From: Corallium rubrum
Lineage: Eukaryota; Cnidaria; Anthozoa; Scleralcyonacea; Coralliidae
Length of the DNA: 64,000 nucleotides
Reading direction: 5' to 3'
Assembly (NCBI GenBank): GCA_964035015.1
Contig: OZ036017.1
Span: 2,141,981-2,205,980, forward strand
Part shown: positions 60,660 through 64,000 of the stretch, in pieces
Position numbering within the stretch: the stretch's first letter is position 1
Layout of the letters: each line of letters starts with the position of its first letter
Translations under genes and position numbers: made by a program
Notes under the pieces: generated by a model
What the model saw: the letters and a program-made list of their open reading frames with translations, nothing else
The model's database searches: none
What the model was told of the DNA's origin: nothing

Positions 60660-62277
60660 ATAGAACCCGAGTGGACTATAGATTATCTCAAAAAGTGCCA
60701 GCATGCGGACCCAGACGTGGACTCTTTCATTCATCTCAAAGTCACATCTGAGAATAAGCCCGCATGGGAAGATGTATCCGACCTGAGTCCTTCAATTAAG
60801 ACATTGTGGGCACAGTGGAGCCAAATATCTCTAGATAATGGTCTTTTGCGGAGGAGATGGGAAAGTGACGACGGGAAGCGCGTTTGACATCAGATTGTAC
60901 TTCCACAACGTCTTCGTGAACTTGCCATTTGGGCGCACCATGACCATACAACGGCGAGTCATATATAGGGGTGTTAGCAAGACAACAAACGCTTTGCGAC
61001 ACTGATATTACTTGCCAGGCCTCACCAAGCAAGTATACAGATATGTGATTCATTGCCATGAATGTGGTTCAAAGAAGAATTGTGGAAAGAAACGCCGTGC
61101 TCCATTGCGACAGTACATTGTTGATGCACCTATGGAGCGTATCGCTGTAGACATTTTGGGACCCCAACCAGTAACACTGCGAGGGAATAAGTATATTCTT
61201 ATTCTCACGGACTACTTCACAAAATGGACTGAGTGTTATGCTATTCCGAATCAAGAAGCGACCACTTTAGCAGATAAGCTGGTCAACGAGTTTATTTCAC
61301 GTTTTGGTATCCCTCGACAACTGCATAGCGATCAAGGAACCATGAATTCCGAATCTAACGCGTCATGAAGGAGGTATGCCGATTGCTTGACACTGATAAG
61401 ACCCGTACCACCCAATTTCACCTTCAATCGGATGACCAAGTGGAACGGTTTAACCGGACATTATGGAAATGCTGAGGGCCAAAGTGCGTGAAGATCAGAT
61501 CCGACTGGGATACCCAACTGACGTGCTGCTTGATGGCTTATAGAAGCTCTGTTCATGAGTCAACCGGGGAAACTCCAAACCAGTTAATGCTGGAGCACGA
61601 AGTTGAAATGCCGTTGGTTGTTATCATTGTACAGTCACCTGAAACTCCACTATTTAAACCACCTTATGTTGAAGCTTTGGGACAGAGATTGACCGGTGCG
61701 TATGAAACTGCTCGTACTATGTTAAAGAAATGTGCAGTGCGACAAAACAGAAATTATGACAAGAAACTAGCAGGAAACCCTTACCAAATTGGAAACAGTG
61801 TATGGCTGCACGATAAGCTTCGAAGAAAGGGCAGAAGCCCAAAGTTGAGCTGTCCATGGACAGGACCATACCTGATTACATCCGTGTTATCAGACGTCGT
61901 ATATCGCGTCCAAGAGAGTCCCAGAGCCAAACCGAAAGTTGTTCATGCAGCTGATCGCCTTGAAGAATAGGATTTCAAAGGAAGTGGTGGTTCTCTTGTC
62001 TCCTAGAGAAATGGGTGACGACCAAACAAGTGAAGAGCGCACGAGAAATCAACAGGCTGAGGACGACGAAGAGACTAAGGAAATAACGGTGGAAACAATT
62101 GTCGAACACATGGCCAGCGAGACAAGAATAATAAAGAAGAGCCTTTGGACACCTCCACGAACCAAAAGTCTAGTCCTTTCCGGGAATGCTGGAAAATGGT
62201 CAGCGACTAAAAAAACTACAGGACGGCGATCTAGAAGAACGCCAGTCGAACCCCAACGTTATGGCTTCACAGATTAA
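60660..62277 (+). pseudogene. gypsy-3 integrase and C-terminal tail, frameshifted
   Basis: Zinc-binding N-terminal region (YYLPGLTKQVYRYVIHCHEC). The catalytic core has the first Asp in MERIAVDILGPQPV, the second in LHSDQG (about 61325), and Glu in QVERFNRT (about 61440), so D-D-E is present across frames. ORF 61488-61970 continues with WDTQLTCCLMAYRSSVHEST, then VWLHDKLRRKGRSPKLSC and WTGPYLITSVLSDVVYRV (GPY/F-like end). A last shift gives an acidic then basic tail ending near 62277 (RRTPVEPQRYGF). Shifts lie at about 61345 and 61475. Confidence 0.9.
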
Positions 62278-62813
62278 CTGAAGCTTAACATGAGAAACAG
62301 TAGTATTTATTGACTGTTAAGAAACTATTTTAAATAAGACGCCTGGTCATGCGTTCACTCGGGCTACTGCAAAATCACAGTGCTATGCAGTGCTAAGGTC
62401 TAAAGTCTATTAAACACATTGGTCACAGACAAAAGTCAAAACGCAATCCAATTCTCCAATAGAAAACACAATTTGCAATAACAAAACACGATTGCCTGTA
62501 TTTATTAACGTATTTCCACCACACATGTGCACAGCGTTCATGTGTCGTCTCTTCAGGTATTAAATATCAACACAACTATCAACGACGTGTGCGATTGTAA
62601 GTGTGTATAATATCAAGATACTTGCCAGCGACATTACTGACCAATAACTATGTCTGTGAACACACAGAACACATCCGAGACGAGTGATCAGACATCAGGA
62701 AAGCAAAGAAAGAAAGTATTATTTCCACACATGTACAGCGTTCAATATGTCAAGTCTCTTCGCCTTATTACACAGCTTCATGTTTACCTAGAAAGTGTCA
62801 CTTGCAAGTTCAC

Positions 62814-63026
62814 TTAACTCTTTCTTGTCCGAATTGGTCTTTAGTATTTTATTCTGGCTAACGCCAGACGATTTTATTCACCTCTGGGGAAGCCCCCGGA
62901 CAGGAATGAGTTAAAAACTATCTCTTTAACTCTTTCTTGTCCGAATTGGTCTTTAGTATTTTATTCTGGCTAACGCCAGACGATTTTATTCACCTCTGGG
63001 GAAGCCCCCGGACAGGAATGAGTTAA
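62814..63026. mobile_element. Dimer of about 100-bp TTAA-ended MITEs, locus 2
   Basis: Units 62814-62914 and 62926-63026 with the 11-nt spacer AAACTATCTCT, the same arrangement as 25922-26133. The upstream LTR-like copy (51473-51490: TCATGTTTATGAACGGCG) lacks the dimer, so it inserted after that duplication. Confidence 0.9.
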
Positions 63027-63048
63027 TGAACGGCGTGTGCGATTGTAA

Positions 63049-63051
<3 letters not shown>

Positions 63052-63108
<57 letters not shown>
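63052..63108. repeat. (TA)n microsatellite
   Basis: About 28 TA units, an expansion of GTATATAATAATATC as present in the related copy near 51511. The poly Ile-Tyr ORF over it is an artefact. Confidence 0.98.
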
Positions 63109-63110
<2 letters not shown>

Positions 63111-63315
63111 ATATCAAGATACTTGCCAGCGACATTAATTACTGCCCAATAACTATGTCTGTGAACAAACCGGCAAAACACATCCGAGACGAGAAAGCTC
63201 ACTCACTCACTCAGTCGAAAAGAAAGAAGGCACTGGTCACATGCAGTTAGTCACATGCCTCAGTTTCGCAAAGTTTATTGGTCAATATCGCAGTGTTTTG
63301 GCCTAGAGTATTACA

Positions 63316-63870
63316 GTACGCATACGGCGAGAGTTTTTGTGTGAGCCAATGCCGGTTTGTATATAAACGTCGAGCTGCAAAGAAGATGAAAGGGCAATGA
63401 ATGGAATTAGCCAAATTCTTGACCAATGTACTGATGGCAATTTTTGAGATCGAGCGGTTTTTGTGTATTTTACGGAGCTTTAAATGAGGATCGCCTGAAA
63501 TATTCTCTATATGAAAGTTACCAGCCTTTCCTTATTTTTAGTATTAAAGAGGTTATAATTGACCGTGAGTGGAACTCGTCGAAAAGTACTAGTGAAACTC
63601 AGAAAGACGCAAGCACCAACAAATAGAAATTAAGCAGAAACATGCAAGTTAAGAACATTTATTCCGAATTTCTATGGGTCTTCGTATATATTTCATGCAT
63701 TTTATATTATTATGGCCGCGAGAAAAGACTAAGACTGACATCCAAAATGACCGCGAAGGGCCTGAAACCGACGTCCAAAAATTCCCCATGTCCGCCATTT
63801 TTTGCCTCACTTTACTTTTTCGTCCAGTGATTGGCTGGAGTTATCCTCCAGGTACAGGCACTACTGGCGT
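63316..63870 (+). repeat. Family R repeat, third copy
   Basis: GTACGCATACGGCGAGAG then GGTTTGTATATAAACGT (inverse of 52800-52850), CTGATGGCAATTTTTGAGAT, then TAATTGACCGTGAGTGGAAC and GGCCGCGAGAAAAGACTAAG. It is collinear with the right copy at 52960-53760 and uninterrupted, so it serves as the reference for the insertions in the other two copies. The last 130 bp of the window contain the loose palindrome GGCCTGCCCG...CGGGCAGACC. Confidence 0.82.
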
Positions 63871-64000
63871 ATAGCGCCGCATAGGCGCCCACATTTCACA
63901 GCAACAGGAAGGCCTGCCCGCAGGCTAGTCCGGCCTAGGCTGAGTTCGGGCAGACCTCACGTAAACACCGCCTATTGCCCCCAGTATTATATTTTCAAAC

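Larger units (their letters stand above)
54472..63315 (+). mobile_element. Ty3/gypsy retrotransposon (gypsy-3) with extra YR ORF
   Basis: The LTR terminus TTTTGGCCTAGAATATTACA (54527-54546) is followed by a primer-binding site. The near-identical terminus TTTTGGCCTAGAGTATTACA ends at 63315. Between them lie a tyrosine-recombinase ORF, gag, protease, RT, RNase H and integrase in normal gypsy order. Beyond the last ~20 nt the sequence before the PBS does not match the 3' LTR (62337-63315), so the 5' LTR is rearranged by R repeats and MITEs, or the copies are a mosaic. Coding parts have several shifts and stops. Confidence 0.8.
62337..63315 (+). repeat. gypsy-3 3' LTR (candidate), with MITE dimer and TA array inside
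   Basis: AAGACGCCTGGTCATGCGTT to TTTTGGCCTAGAGTATTACA. It matches 51053-51690 over most of its length and ends with the same ~20 nt as the sequence before the primer-binding site. It contains two later gains: a TTAA MITE dimer (62814-63026) and (TA)n (63052-63108). The LTR start is uncertain; a TG at 62313 would be the nearest candidate. No clear polypurine tract was identified just upstream. Confidence 0.7.

Noticed and set aside
63026-63250. Ile-Tyr ORF
   Set aside because: Translation of the TA microsatellite in the LTR-like repeat.

Overview
The window looks like an intergenic, transposon-dense stretch of an invertebrate animal genome. A cnidarian, perhaps an anthozoan, fits best. The grounds are the combination of a single-exon TPR array gene of the TTC28-like type, a KIAA1958/DUF3504-type tyrosine recombinase (Crypton lineage), a DIRS-like retroelement, a ZMYM1-like hAT transposase, Ty3/gypsy elements and many palindromic MITEs. 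The species call is inference. No rRNA, tRNA, CRISPR array or bacterial operon was seen. The sequence is AT-rich, with many pure microsatellites and C/G tracts.

Layout. 0.4-6 kb: a 21-bp AT-rich satellite interleaved with a longer non-coding block, organised as two tandem copies of a unit of exactly 1962 bp. 6-13 kb: a degraded minus-strand Ty3/gypsy element (integrase, RNase H, RT remnant, protease side) carrying two nested DNA elements and running into a GAA microsatellite. It abuts a second gypsy family present head to head on both strands, which contains an 8-bp-TSD MITE. 13-17 kb: an inverted-repeat element, then the TPR gene on the minus strand. 17.8-20.6 kb: a foldback element with ~0.8 kb arms. 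21-31 kb: MITEs, a LINE RT remnant, a run of micro-hairpins, and two families of dispersed or tandem repeats. 31.3-37.6 kb: two tandem copies of one inverted-repeat element, the first split by a complete hAT transposon (8-bp TSD), the second by a 761-bp foldback element (10-bp TSD). 37.9-43.6 kb: more palindromic MITEs and dispersed repeats. 44.5-49.7 kb: a ~65-bp minisatellite followed by a DIRS-like YR retrotransposon. 50.7-63.9 kb: a composite locus of large inverted repeats, LTR-like direct repeats, a third gypsy element with a primer-binding site, and an intact tyrosine-recombinase ORF lying between that primer-binding site and gag.

Only two ORFs look intact and plausibly functional as proteins: the 439-residue TPR ORF (minus, ~15.7-17.0 kb) and the 467-residue YR ORF (plus, 54.8-56.2 kb). 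The other recognisable coding sequence is broken transposon pol, gag or transposase. The most interesting locus is the YR ORF inside the gypsy 5' region. Next come the hairpin array at 27.6-27.8 kb, the dimeric TTAA MITE that occurs with the same spacer at two loci 37 kb apart, and the clean insertion histories visible at 31-37 kb.
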